Both the position numbers and the translations under genes were made by a program. A stretch of DNA of 8,811 nucleotides from Pseudomonadota bacterium (GTDB lineage Bacteria > Pseudomonadota > Alphaproteobacteria > Caulobacterales > Caulobacteraceae): contig JAEZCL010000017.1 of NCBI GenBank assembly GCA_023433585.1, forward strand, positions 1 through 8,811. The letters are read 5' to 3'. Positions within the stretch are counted from its first letter, which is position 1, and every line of letters begins with the position of its first letter. A model generated the notes under the pieces. It saw nothing but the letters and a program-made list of their open reading frames with translations, had not been told where the DNA came from and did not search any database. Below, piece by piece: positions 1 to 5,678 of the stretch.

Positions 1-19
1 CTCCCCACGATGTGGGGAG
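1..19. repeat. Short GC-rich palindrome at the left edge
   Basis: CTCCCCAC (1-8) and GTGGGGAG (12-19) form a perfect 8-bp inverted repeat around a 3-nt centre, seen directly in the sequence. As RNA it would be a very stable hairpin in either direction. It lies upstream of the phospholipase start and has no T-run in view, so it could be a factor-independent terminator stem of a gene outside the window or a dispersed intergenic repeat unit. A related half-palindrome (CTCCCC, 5-nt centre, GGGG) is cut by the right window edge at 8797-8811, which favours a dispersed repeat. Confidence 0.5.
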
Positions 20-70
20 GAGACATGTCGTCGCGCCGCGCCCGCCTTTCCCATTCCGAAACAGAATCCG

Positions 71-78
71 GCTATCGT
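71..78 (+). promoter_or_regulatory. Possible -10 element of the phospholipase gene
   Basis: GCTATCGT resembles the Caulobacter housekeeping -10 (GCTANAWC) in its first five positions. It lies 8 nt before ATG 87, so transcription would begin almost at the start codon. This would agree with the missing Shine-Dalgarno. No good TTGACG -35 is visible at the right distance, so this is weak. Confidence 0.22.
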
Positions 79-86
79 CCCCCTTC

Positions 87-1982
87 ATGAACACGCCCCG
101 CGACACCAGCCTGGAAGCGGCCCTGGCCCACATCTTCGCCGCCGAGGGCGAGACGCGGGCCAGCTGGTTCGCCCTGACCGGCGGCGAGCGGCTGTTCAGC
201 GCCGGGGATGCGGCGGACACCCTGTATCTGGTGCGCTCCGGACGGCTGGGCGTCTTCCGGCATGAGCCCGGCGGGACCGAGCCGCGCTTTCTGGGGGTCA
301 TCCGGCCGGGCGAGCCGGCGGGCGAGATGTCCCTGATCGCCGGCACGCCGCACACCGCCACCGCCGTGGCCCTGAGGGACAGCGAGATTCTGGCCCTGCC
401 CCGCGACGCCTTCCTGGACGCCGCGCGGGACCATCCGGACGTGATGGTGGAGCTGGCCCGGCTGATCGTGCGGCGCGCGCGCGAGACGGTTCCCCACGCC
501 GCCGACCCCAGCGTGTTCGGCTTCATCGGTGCGCGCAGCCGCCCCATCCGCGACTTCGTGGAGCGCGTCCGCGACCAGATCGGCGCCCTGGGCTTCACCG
601 CCCGGGTCATCGATTCCTCGGCCCTGAACTCGGCGGCCGAGTGGCTGTCGCTGATCGAACAGACCCACGACTATGTCCTCTACTGCGCCGAGCAGGACGA
701 GGTCGCCTGGGCCGGGCTGTGCGCGCGGCAGGTGGACCGGCTGTTCGTGGTGGGCGACATGGGCGGCCCGGCGCGGATGCCGCCGATCCGGCGCAGCGGC
801 TCGCTGGAGGAGCATCAGCTCACCGACCTGATCCTGCTACGCCCGCCGGGCGGCCCGCCGCGCGACACCGAGCGCTGGCTGAAGGCCGTCGACCCGACCC
901 GCTGGTTCCATGTGCGCGAAGGAACGGCCGAGGACGAAAGCCGCATCGCCCGTGTGGTCACCGCCACCTGTGTCGGGCTGGTTCTGTCCGGCGGCGGGGC
1001 GCGGGCCTATGCGCACCTGGGCGCCATCGCGGCCCTGCGCGAGGCGGGCGTGCCCTTCGACTTCATCGGCGGCTCGTCCATGGGCGCGCTCATCGGCGCG
1101 GGCGTGGCCCTGGGCTGGGATCAGCCCGACCTGGAGACGCGCATCCACAAGGCGTTCGTCGAGCAAGGCCCCCTGACCGACATCGCCTTTCCCATCATCG
1201 CCATGACCCATGGGCGCAGGGTCGATCAGCTTCTGATCGACGCCTATGGCGACGTGGACATCGCCGACCTGCCCCTGCCCTTCTTCTGCGGCTCGTCGAA
1301 CCTGTCGACCAACAGCTATCTGGTGCATCGGCGCGGCATGCTGCGGCGGGCGCTGAGAGCCAGCATATCCCTGCCCGGGGTGCTGCCGCCGCCGGTGGTG
1401 GACGGCCAGGTGCTGGTGGACGGTGCGGTGCTGATGAACCTGCCCGCCGACGTCATGCGGGCGTGGCAGCCGGGGCCGGTGGTGGCGGTGGACGTGTCGC
1501 GCGCCCACACCATCGACCCGACGGTGCTCGAGAATCCCAAATCCTGGTGGCGCTGGGTCCTGTCGGGCGACTGGAAGAAGGGGCCGCCCATCGTCTCGAT
1601 CCTGATGCGGGCGGCGACGATCGCCGGCGGCGCCGAGGTGGCCCAGGCGCGGCTGGCCACGGACCTGCTCATCATGCCCCAGCTGGAGGGCGTGGAGATC
1701 CGCGACTGGAAGGCCTACGAACCGGCGGTCAAGGCGGGCTGGACGGCGGCGCAAGACGCCCTGTCGAAGCTGGAAGGCCCCGTCACCCATCTGCGCCTGC
1801 GCCGCGCCCGCGCGCGGGACCGGGAGCTGGCGCTCAGCGACGCGCGATCACGAACAACCTTGGAAAGGGCGTCAGGGTCGCCCCGTCCGGCCGCCGGGGG
1901 AAAGCCTGCGAAAGCCGCACGGAAAGCGCCGAAAGGAACGCCGCGCGCAAAAGCCGGGAAAGCGCGGTCAGACAGGGCCTGA
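87..1982 (+). CDS. Patatin-like phospholipase with cyclic-nucleotide-binding domain (NTE family)
   Basis: A 631-residue predicted serine lysophospholipase/esterase of the bacterial neuropathy-target-esterase type. Domain order: cNMP-binding fold at about residues 28-132 (GEMSLIAGTP at 79-88), a linker region at about 143-290, then the patatin domain from about 297. Visible patatin elements are the oxyanion-hole loop SGGGARA (301-307), the nucleophile elbow GSSMG with Ser331, and the catalytic DGA with Asp445. In the cNMP phosphate-binding cassette the usual Pro-Arg is Pro88-His89, so ligand binding may be altered or lost. The last ~50 residues are a Lys/Arg/Ala/Pro-rich tail with weaker GC3 than the rest. 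No signal peptide or membrane helix is seen, so it is probably cytosolic or peripherally membrane-bound. I chose ATG 87 over an in-frame GTG at 12 because the 25 extra residues overlap the palindrome and resemble no domain. No Shine-Dalgarno precedes ATG 87. A GCTATCGT at 71-78 resembles a Caulobacter -10, so the mRNA may be nearly leaderless. Family call is secure; substrate is unknown. Confidence 0.93.
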   Translation: MNTPRDTSLEAALAHIFAAEGETRASWFALTGGERLFSAGDAADTLYLVRSGRLGVFRHEPGGTEPRFLGVIRPGEPAGEMSLIAGTPHTATAVALRDSEILALPRDAFLDAARDHPDVMVELARLIVRRARETVPHAADPSVFGFIGARSRPIRDFVERVRDQIGALGFTARVIDSSALNSAAEWLSLIEQTHDYVLYCAEQDEVAWAGLCARQVDRLFVVGDMGGPARMPPIRRSGSLEEHQLTDLILLRPPGGPPRDTERWLKAVDPTRWFHVREGTAEDESRIARVVTATCVGLVLSGGGARAYAHLGAIAALREAGVPFDFIGGSSMGALIGAGVALGWDQPDLETRIHKAFVEQGPLTDIAFPIIAMTHGRRVDQLLIDAYGDVDIADLPLPFFCGSSNLSTNSYLVHRRGMLRRALRASISLPGVLPPPVVDGQVLVDGAVLMNLPADVMRAWQPGPVVAVDVSRAHTIDPTVLENPKSWWRWVLSGDWKKGPPIVSILMRAATIAGGAEVAQARLATDLLIMPQLEGVEIRDWKAYEPAVKAGWTAAQDALSKLEGPVTHLRLRRARARDRELALSDARSRTTLERASGSPRPAAGGKPAKAARKAPKGTPRAKAGKARSDRA

Positions 1983-2104
1983 GCGCGGTTCCTTTCATCC
2001 ATTCCAGCACCGCAGGCCTGTCGATCACGAAACGGTCACTTCCGGTCAAGGCTCTTGCGAAGTCGAGGTTCGGGTCTAACCTCATGAGTCCCTGTTAAAC
2101 AGCT

Positions 2105-2119
2105 GAAAGGAGGTGATCC
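2105..2119 (+). promoter_or_regulatory. Extended Shine-Dalgarno fully complementary to the 16S rRNA 3' end
   Basis: GAAAGGAGGTGATCC is the reverse complement of the conserved bacterial 16S rRNA 3' terminus (GGATCACCTCCTTTC). That is 15 contiguous bases, against 4-6 for a normal ribosome binding site. The GGAGG core (2109-2113) ends 7 nt before a GTG at 2121, which is ideal spacing. No other gene in the window has a site of this strength. Confidence 0.6.
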
Positions 2120-2120
2120 G

Positions 2121-2186
2121 GTGTCTCATTGTCACTTGACGCAAGCGGAGATCGGAACCCGGACCTCTTCGGAGGCCCGCGCCTGA
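2121..2186 (+). CDS. Putative 21-residue small protein or leader peptide
   Basis: A short reading frame starts at GTG and ends at TGA (2184-2186). It encodes 21 residues beginning MSHCHLTQ and ending SSEARA. I do not recognise the peptide. The support is the exceptional ribosome binding site immediately upstream (2105-2119) with optimal spacing. Composition gives no membrane helix; it has Cys4 and two His (3, 5) near the N terminus, so metal or redox chemistry is conceivable but unproven. The 3' half of the frame lies within a hairpin with a C(TTCG)G loop (2160-2179), and the stop codon lies in a second hairpin (2181-2196). Translation and RNA folding would therefore interfere with each other, as in leader peptides. 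No same-strand gene follows until 3357, so a classical attenuator for a downstream gene is not obvious. A poor promoter-like pair (TTGCGA 2055-2060, TCTAACC 2075-2081) lies upstream. Confidence 0.4.
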   Translation: MSHCHLTQAEIGTRTSSEARA

Positions 2187-2285
2187 CCTTTCAGGCAAGG
2201 GAATGATCGGCCGCTCGTAAAGAGTGCGAAATCTGACCCGCGCAGGACTGCGTCCGACGCGACTGATTTCGCCCTTGCGGTCAGA
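2160..2285 (+). ncRNA. Candidate structured RNA region with nested and competing stems
   Basis: Helices read by eye on the + strand: (a) 2160-2167 with 2172-2179 around TTCG, one A-C mismatch; (b) GCCTGA 2181-2186 with TCAGGC 2191-2196, loop CCTT; (c) GCAAGGG 2195-2201 with CCCTTGC 2272-2278; (d) GCGAAATC 2226-2233 with GATTTCGC 2265-2272, enclosing CGCG 2239-2242 with CGCG 2258-2261 and GGAC 2245-2248 with GTCC 2252-2255. Stems (c) and (d) abut at 2272 and could stack coaxially. A further pairing TCTGACC 2232-2238 with GGTCAGA 2279-2285 crosses (d) and would be an alternative fold or pseudoknot. I recognise no known RNA family. High GC makes some chance stems likely, but perfect AT-containing 7-8 bp stems arranged this way are less expected. 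The strand is inferred from the strong ribosome binding site upstream; the inverted repeats alone would fit either strand. Confidence 0.35.
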
Positions 2286-2290
2286 CAATG

Positions 2291-2320
2291 CGGGGCCGCC
2301 GGAGCGATCCGACGGCCCCG
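2291..2320 (-). terminator. GC-rich hairpin after the ExoD-family gene, possible terminator
   Basis: CGGGGCCG (2291-2298) pairs with CGGCCCCG (2313-2320), and after a C-A mismatch three more pairs close a 6-nt loop (2303-2308). It lies 7 nt beyond the stop codon of the minus-strand ExoD-family gene. The minus-strand sequence after the stem (CATTGTCT) is only mildly T-rich, so this is a weak intrinsic terminator. The same stem could end a + strand transcript coming from 2121. Confidence 0.45.
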
Positions 2321-2327
2321 GTTGCCT

Positions 2328-2969
2328 TCAGAACAGCCCGTTGATCCAGCCGCCCATGGCGTGAAACACCGCCACGACCGCGCTCCACACCAGGAACAGA
2401 TAGGCGCCGCAGACGGCCGTTCCCGCCGCGCCGATCAGCACCGCCACTCCGTCCCTCTGCATGATCCCCAGGCCGAAGAAGATCAGGGTCACGGCCGGCA
2501 GCAGATCCCCGAACGGCACCGGCAACGCCATCATCACCGCCAGGGCGGCGCAGACCAGCCCGGTCACCACATCCGCCGTCTCGCCCGTCAGACGAAGGAT
2601 TCGGGGTCGTGACAGGCGCTCCACGAACCGCACCGCCCCGATCACCCGCGCCAGCGCCAGGCGATAGGTCTCGCGCCGGATCGACAGTTTCAGCATCCAT
2701 CGCGGCATCCACACCTCGCGCCGCTGGAACGCCAGCTCCAGCGACAACAGGATGATCGGCGCGCCCAGGATGGCCTTGGACCCCGGCGGCCAGGGAAACA
2801 GGCTGACCAGGGCGATAATCAGGATCAGGGCGCCGAAGCCGCGCTCCCCGAACGCATCGACGATCTCGCCCAGGCTCAGGTCCGGTTCATCGCCGCGCGC
2901 CAGATCCTCCAGAACCTCCGAAAAGGTCCGGCTGCATTCGGGCGGAAGCGTCAGGGCCGTCGACGACAT
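2328..2969 (-). CDS. ExoD-family exopolysaccharide synthesis membrane protein
   Basis: A 213-residue polytopic inner-membrane protein. The ExoD family (named after the rhizobial protein needed for normal exopolysaccharide and alkali tolerance) is recognised by the stretch around PWPPGSK (59-65), GAPI (69-72) and the following QRREVWMPRWM. Hydrophobic segments lie at about 44-58, 66-80, 134-150, 155-170 and 175-203. The N-terminal ~40 residues are acidic and cytosolic-like. A second, degenerate copy of the P-x-P...P...QR pattern occurs at 150-172, suggesting internal duplication. I chose ATG 2969 over an upstream in-frame ATG at 3032 because the extra 21 residues show no family similarity. A TTGACG (3042-3047 read on the minus strand) may be a -35 for this gene. 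The biochemical function of the family is unknown. It is downstream of, and on the same strand as, the DUF3008 gene. Confidence 0.88.
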   Translation of the reverse strand: MSSTALTLPPECSRTFSEVLEDLARGDEPDLSLGEIVDAFGERGFGALILIIALVSLFPWPPGSKAILGAPIILLSLELAFQRREVWMPRWMLKLSIRRETYRLALARVIGAVRFVERLSRPRILRLTGETADVVTGLVCAALAVMMALPVPFGDLLPAVTLIFFGLGIMQRDGVAVLIGAAGTAVCGAYLFLVWSAVVAVFHAMGGWINGLF

Positions 2970-3041
2970 CGAGCGTCCGTCATGCGTGCGAGACGCCGGG
3001 CCGATCCCGTCGTCCGCCCACAGATGGCGCATCCGGCCGGC

Positions 3042-3047
3042 GCGTCA
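3042..3047 (-). promoter_or_regulatory. Possible -35 box of the ExoD-family gene
   Basis: Read on the minus strand this is TTGACG, an exact match to the core of the Caulobacter housekeeping -35. It overlaps the TGA stop codon of the DUF3008 gene. At the right distance downstream the best -10 is only GCCATCTG, so the promoter is unconfirmed. A start here would give a leader of roughly 40 nt before ATG 2969. Confidence 0.22.
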
Positions 3048-3233
3048 ACGGTCGCTCTTGTGCTCGGGTTTGTCCTTGCGCGAGGTGGAGGCCATTTTCT
3101 TCAGTTCCGTCTCGCTCATGGACTCGACCATGGATTTCGAGGCGCCTTTCAGCTTCGACTTCGGCGTATCCCCCCGCTTGGCCGACAGGGCGGCCCCGGC
3201 GGCCTTCTGCTGGGCGGCGGACTTGGCGGGCAT
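3045..3233 (-). CDS. DUF3008 family small basic protein
   Basis: A 62-residue hydrophilic protein starting MPAKSAAQQKAAGAALSAKR and continuing with a PKSKLKGASKSM segment (24-35), then a short acidic patch MSETEL (39-44) and a Lys-rich C terminus. This is the pattern I know for DUF3008 proteins, which are short, Lys/Ala-rich and of unknown function in Proteobacteria. No signal peptide, Cys or membrane helix is present; it is probably cytosolic and may be disordered. ATG 3233 was chosen because an AAAGGAG (3241-3247, minus strand) lies 6-7 nt upstream and the family begins with MPAKS. The frame stays open well upstream, but that part is antisense to the lipoprotein gene and lacks family character. 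It is divergent from the DUF3617 gene across 123 bp and just upstream of the ExoD-family gene. Confidence 0.85.
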   Translation of the reverse strand: MPAKSAAQQKAAGAALSAKRGDTPKSKLKGASKSMVESMSETELKKMASTSRKDKPEHKSDR

Positions 3234-3342
3234 GGCTGGCTCCTTTCGTGCGGAAAGAACCGCCGCCGCCCGCTTCCGGTTCCGGCCGCCGGGGCTTCCC
3301 ATGGACCGGCGGACAAAATGGTCTAGGGTTCGAATCGGGACT

Positions 3343-3347
3343 GGAGG
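3343..3347 (+). promoter_or_regulatory. Ribosome binding site of the DUF3617 gene
   Basis: GGAGG ends 9 nt before ATG 3357. It fixes the start codon and places a lipoprotein signal peptide exactly at the N terminus. Confidence 0.7.
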
Positions 3348-3356
3348 AACGACATT

Positions 3357-3845
3357 ATGCGGATCATCACCATGGTTTCGGGCCTTGCGGCCCTTTCTCT
3401 CGCCGCGTGCGGACAGGGCGACGGCGACGCCCCGGGCGGGCGCTCCAGCGCCTCCGTCGAGGCCGCCATGGCCGAGGGTCCGGCGCCGGGCCTGTGGCGG
3501 GTGACCACCCGCATCGGCGACATGAGCTTCCCGCCCGTGGAAAGCTGCGTCCAGGAGCCGCAATTCGAGACGCCCGACGCCCTGACCGACGATGACGACA
3601 TGACCTGCACCGACGAGACCTTCCGCCGCGAGGGCGACGCCATGGTGGCCCGCGCCGTCTGCACCGCCCCCGACGGCGAACGCACCACCGCCGAGATGCG
3701 CGTCACCGGCGACTTCTCGCGCAACTACACCATGGAGATGCGGGTCAGGACCGATCCGTCGCCCGACCCGTCGATGGCCGAGATGACCATTGTGTCCACC
3801 GGCGAACGGCTGGGCGACTGCCCGGCGGACATGGCGGCGGACTGA
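3357..3845 (+). CDS. DUF3617 family lipoprotein
   Basis: A 162-residue predicted lipoprotein. The N terminus MRIITMVSGLAALSLAAC has a short basic start, a hydrophobic core and the lipobox LAAC, with Cys18 as the lipidation site. Export to the periplasm and anchoring to inner or outer membrane is therefore expected. The mature part contains the PGLWRVTTRI motif (near residues 44-53), typical of DUF3617 proteins, and Cys residues in ESCVQEP, MTCTDE and AVCTAP that probably form disulfides. Family function is unknown. The mature protein is acidic (a DDDD run near residue 78) and Met-rich, with many METM/AEM-type pairs. It is divergent from DUF3008 and convergent with the HD-protein gene, whose stop is only 31 bp away. 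Confidence 0.88.
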   Translation: MRIITMVSGLAALSLAACGQGDGDAPGGRSSASVEAAMAEGPAPGLWRVTTRIGDMSFPPVESCVQEPQFETPDALTDDDDMTCTDETFRREGDAMVARAVCTAPDGERTTAEMRVTGDFSRNYTMEMRVRTDPSPDPSMAEMTIVSTGERLGDCPADMAAD

Positions 3846-3858
3846 GCCTGAACGGCGG

Positions 3859-3894
3859 CGTGGGGTGACCCGGACTCAGGCCCGGCGCCCCACG
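3859..3894. terminator. Inverted repeat at a convergent gene junction, possible bidirectional terminator
   Basis: CGTGGGG (3859-3865) pairs with CCCCACG (3888-3894) across 22 nt. A second pairing GCCTGA (3846-3851) with TCAGGC (3876-3881) crosses it, so only one can form at a time. The element spans the gap between two convergent stop codons and runs into the last codons of the HD-protein gene. There is no T-run, so termination activity is inferred from position only. Confidence 0.3.
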
Positions 3895-4478
3895 ATCCGG
3901 CCCAGGTTGCTTCGCGCCTGCGCTTCAAACGCTTCGCGGCCCCAGGTCGCGAAATAGAGTCGGGGTCGCTCGAGAAAGCCCTTCAGGATTCGACGGCGCG
4001 CCAACCCGTAGAGGGGCAGGAAGACATGCCTGTATTCCTTGCGGATGGCCCGGTCATAGGCACGGAAGGTCGGCCGTTCCGAGCCCAGTATCGACAGGTC
4101 CATATCGAGAAAATGTGCAATGTCCCCTTCGGGCTCGGCGCCGGGCGGCAGTTGATGGCGCGCCGTCGCCAGCGTCATCTCCACCGCTTTCGCCACGGCC
4201 TGATCCGACCAGCCCGATAAGGGCGTGACCGTCAGCAGCCCCGCGCTCTCCGCTTCATTGTCCGTGCGGCGCGGATCATAGACGGCGTCGTGGAAAAGAA
4301 TGGCCAGAAACACGGCGTCGGGGTCATCAAGGGTGTCCGCGCGAAGATCGAACCAGCGCAACAACGCTTCGACGTGCGCCCAGGTGTGATAGTGGCGCCG
4401 AGGGTCCGCGTACCGCTGCCGCAGGTCGGTGAGGATCGCCGGATCAAGCCTGGCCAGCCGATCCGCCGCCGCGCTCAT
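3876..4478 (-). CDS. Predicted metal-dependent HD-superfamily hydrolase (COG4339-like)
   Basis: A 200-residue cytosolic protein. The HD-type metal site is visible: RHYHTWAH (28-35) gives His31 and His35, LFHDAVYDP (61-69) gives His63-Asp64, the NEAES after it supplies Glu75, and FLDMDLSILG (123-132) gives conserved Asp125/Asp127. This set matches the family annotated as predicted metal-dependent HD-superfamily phosphohydrolase; related entries are often misnamed as an NMDA-receptor subunit. The substrate is unknown. The start ATG (4478) overlaps the stop of the acyl-CoA dehydrogenase gene as ATGA, and a GGGGGG stretch lies directly before it, so translation is probably coupled to the upstream gene. 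The frame stays open upstream but only as the out-of-frame complement of the dehydrogenase 3' end. Confidence 0.88.
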   Translation of the reverse strand: MSAAADRLARLDPAILTDLRQRYADPRRHYHTWAHVEALLRWFDLRADTLDDPDAVFLAILFHDAVYDPRRTDNEAESAGLLTVTPLSGWSDQAVAKAVEMTLATARHQLPPGAEPEGDIAHFLDMDLSILGSERPTFRAYDRAIRKEYRHVFLPLYGLARRRILKGFLERPRLYFATWGREAFEAQARSNLGRIVGRRA

Positions 4479-5638
4479 CCCCCCAACAGCTCCCGTCCGA
4501 TCAGGAAGCGCCGGATCTCGTTGGTCCCCGCGCCGATGTCGTAGAGCTTCGCATCCCGCACCAGACGCTCCACCGGCCATTCTTTCGTATAGCCCGCACC
4601 GCCCAGGGCCTGCACGGCCTCCAGCGACACCTTCACCGCATTCTCGCTGGCCAGCAGGATGGCGCCCGCCGCGTCATAGCGCGTGGTCTGGCCAGCGTCG
4701 CAGGCGCGCGCGACGGCGTAGACGTAGGTGCGGGCCGAGTTCAGGGCCACATACATGTCGGCCACCTTGGCCTGCATCAGCTGGAAGCTGCCGATGGCCT
4801 TTCCGAACTGCTTGCGCTCGCGGACATAGGGCAGCACCACGTCCAGCGCCGCCTGCATGATGCCCAGCGGCCCGGCCGCCAGCACCGCGCGCTCATAGTC
4901 CAGGCCCGACATCAGCACGGCCGCGCCGCGCCCCTCGCCGCCCATGACGTTGTCCTCGGGCACCTCGCAGTCCTCGAACACCAGCTCGGCGGTGTCCGAT
5001 CCGCGCATGCCCATCTTGTCCAGCTTCCTGGAGACGCTGAACCCCTTCATGCCCTTCTCGATCAGGAAGGCGGTGACGCCGCCGTTGCCCTCTCCCGTTC
5101 GGGCATAGACCACCAGCGTATCGGCCGAGGGCGCATTGGTGATCCAGAATTTCGTCCCGTTCAGCACATAGCGGTCGCCCTTCTTCTCGGCGCGAGTCTT
5201 CATGGACATGACGTCCGAACCCGACCCGGCCTCTGACATGGCCAGGGAGCCCACATGCTCGCCGCTGATGAGTTTCGGCAGGTATTTCGCCTTCTGCTCG
5301 GGCGTGCCCCAGCGGCGGATCTGATTGACGCACAGGTTCGAGTGGGCGCCGTAGCTAAGGCCGATGGAGGCCGAGGCGCGGCTCACCTCTTCCATCGCCA
5401 CCACATGCTCCAGATAGCCCAGCCCCAGCCCGCCGTGCTCTTCCTCCACCGTGATCCCGTGCAGGCCCAGTTCGCCCATCTCGGGCCACAGGTCGCGGGC
5501 GAATTCGTTCTTCTCGTCGATCTCGGCGGCGCGCGGCGCCAGGCGGTCGGCGGCCCAGCGGGCGGTGGTCTCGCGGATCATGTCCGCGTTCTCGCCGAGG
5601 CCGAAGTTCATGCTTTGCGGGGCGAAGGGAATGCTCAT
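4475..5638 (-). CDS. ivd: Isovaleryl-CoA dehydrogenase-type acyl-CoA dehydrogenase
   Basis: A 387-residue flavoenzyme that oxidises acyl-CoA to the 2,3-enoyl-CoA and passes electrons to ETF. The isovaleryl-CoA subtype acts in leucine breakdown. Order: alpha-helical N domain (1-125), beta domain with the ACAD signature AMSEAGSGSDVMSM (133-146) and FWITNAP (164-170), and C-terminal alpha domain with QALGGAGYT. The catalytic base is Glu249 in SGLDYERAVLAAGPLG, matching the unusual position of the catalytic Glu in isovaleryl-CoA dehydrogenases rather than the C-terminal one of medium-chain enzymes. GPLGIMQAALDVVLPYV and FQLMQAKVADMY also fit this subgroup. Length is normal. ATG 5638 is used because the family starts with a short extension before the (M)NFGLGE-like stretch; ATG 5611 (Met10) is an alternative, and neither has a clear Shine-Dalgarno. 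No liu/mcc genes are in view. The 3' end overlaps the HD-protein gene. Confidence 0.93.
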   Translation of the reverse strand: MSIPFAPQSMNFGLGENADMIRETTARWAADRLAPRAAEIDEKNEFARDLWPEMGELGLHGITVEEEHGGLGLGYLEHVVAMEEVSRASASIGLSYGAHSNLCVNQIRRWGTPEQKAKYLPKLISGEHVGSLAMSEAGSGSDVMSMKTRAEKKGDRYVLNGTKFWITNAPSADTLVVYARTGEGNGGVTAFLIEKGMKGFSVSRKLDKMGMRGSDTAELVFEDCEVPEDNVMGGEGRGAAVLMSGLDYERAVLAAGPLGIMQAALDVVLPYVRERKQFGKAIGSFQLMQAKVADMYVALNSARTYVYAVARACDAGQTTRYDAAGAILLASENAVKVSLEAVQALGGAGYTKEWPVERLVRDAKLYDIGAGTNEIRRFLIGRELLGG

Positions 5639-5642
5639 GCGC

Positions 5643-5660
5643 CGGGCGTAGCACCGCCCG
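5643..5660 (-). terminator. Small hairpin between spmX and the acyl-CoA dehydrogenase gene
   Basis: CGGGCG (5643-5648) pairs with CGCCCG (5655-5660) around a 6-nt loop, within the 40-bp gap after the spmX stop and just before the next start on the same strand. It lacks a T-run, so it may be a weak terminator, or simply a GC-rich chance stem that would sit in the translation-initiation region of the dehydrogenase. Confidence 0.25.
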
Positions 5661-5678
5661 ACCGCTTCGCAAAGCCGC

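Noticed and set aside
641..2098. A + strand frame of about 485 codons overlapping the phospholipase in another phase
   Set aside because: Arg/Gly/Ala/Pro-rich shadow without motifs. The overlapped frame contains intact patatin and cNMP motifs.
2105..2119. Remnant of a 16S rRNA gene on the minus strand
   Set aside because: The match to the 16S 3' end stops after GGATCACCTCCTTTC. Neighbouring bases do not continue the conserved GGTTGGATC/GGCTGGATC context, so it fits a ribosome binding site better than an rRNA fragment.
2082..2288. Minus-strand 68-codon frame opposite the structured intergenic region
   Set aside because: It would put the strong anti-16S site and inverted repeats on the non-coding strand. 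The peptide is Arg-rich without recognisable motifs, and no good ribosome binding site was seen.
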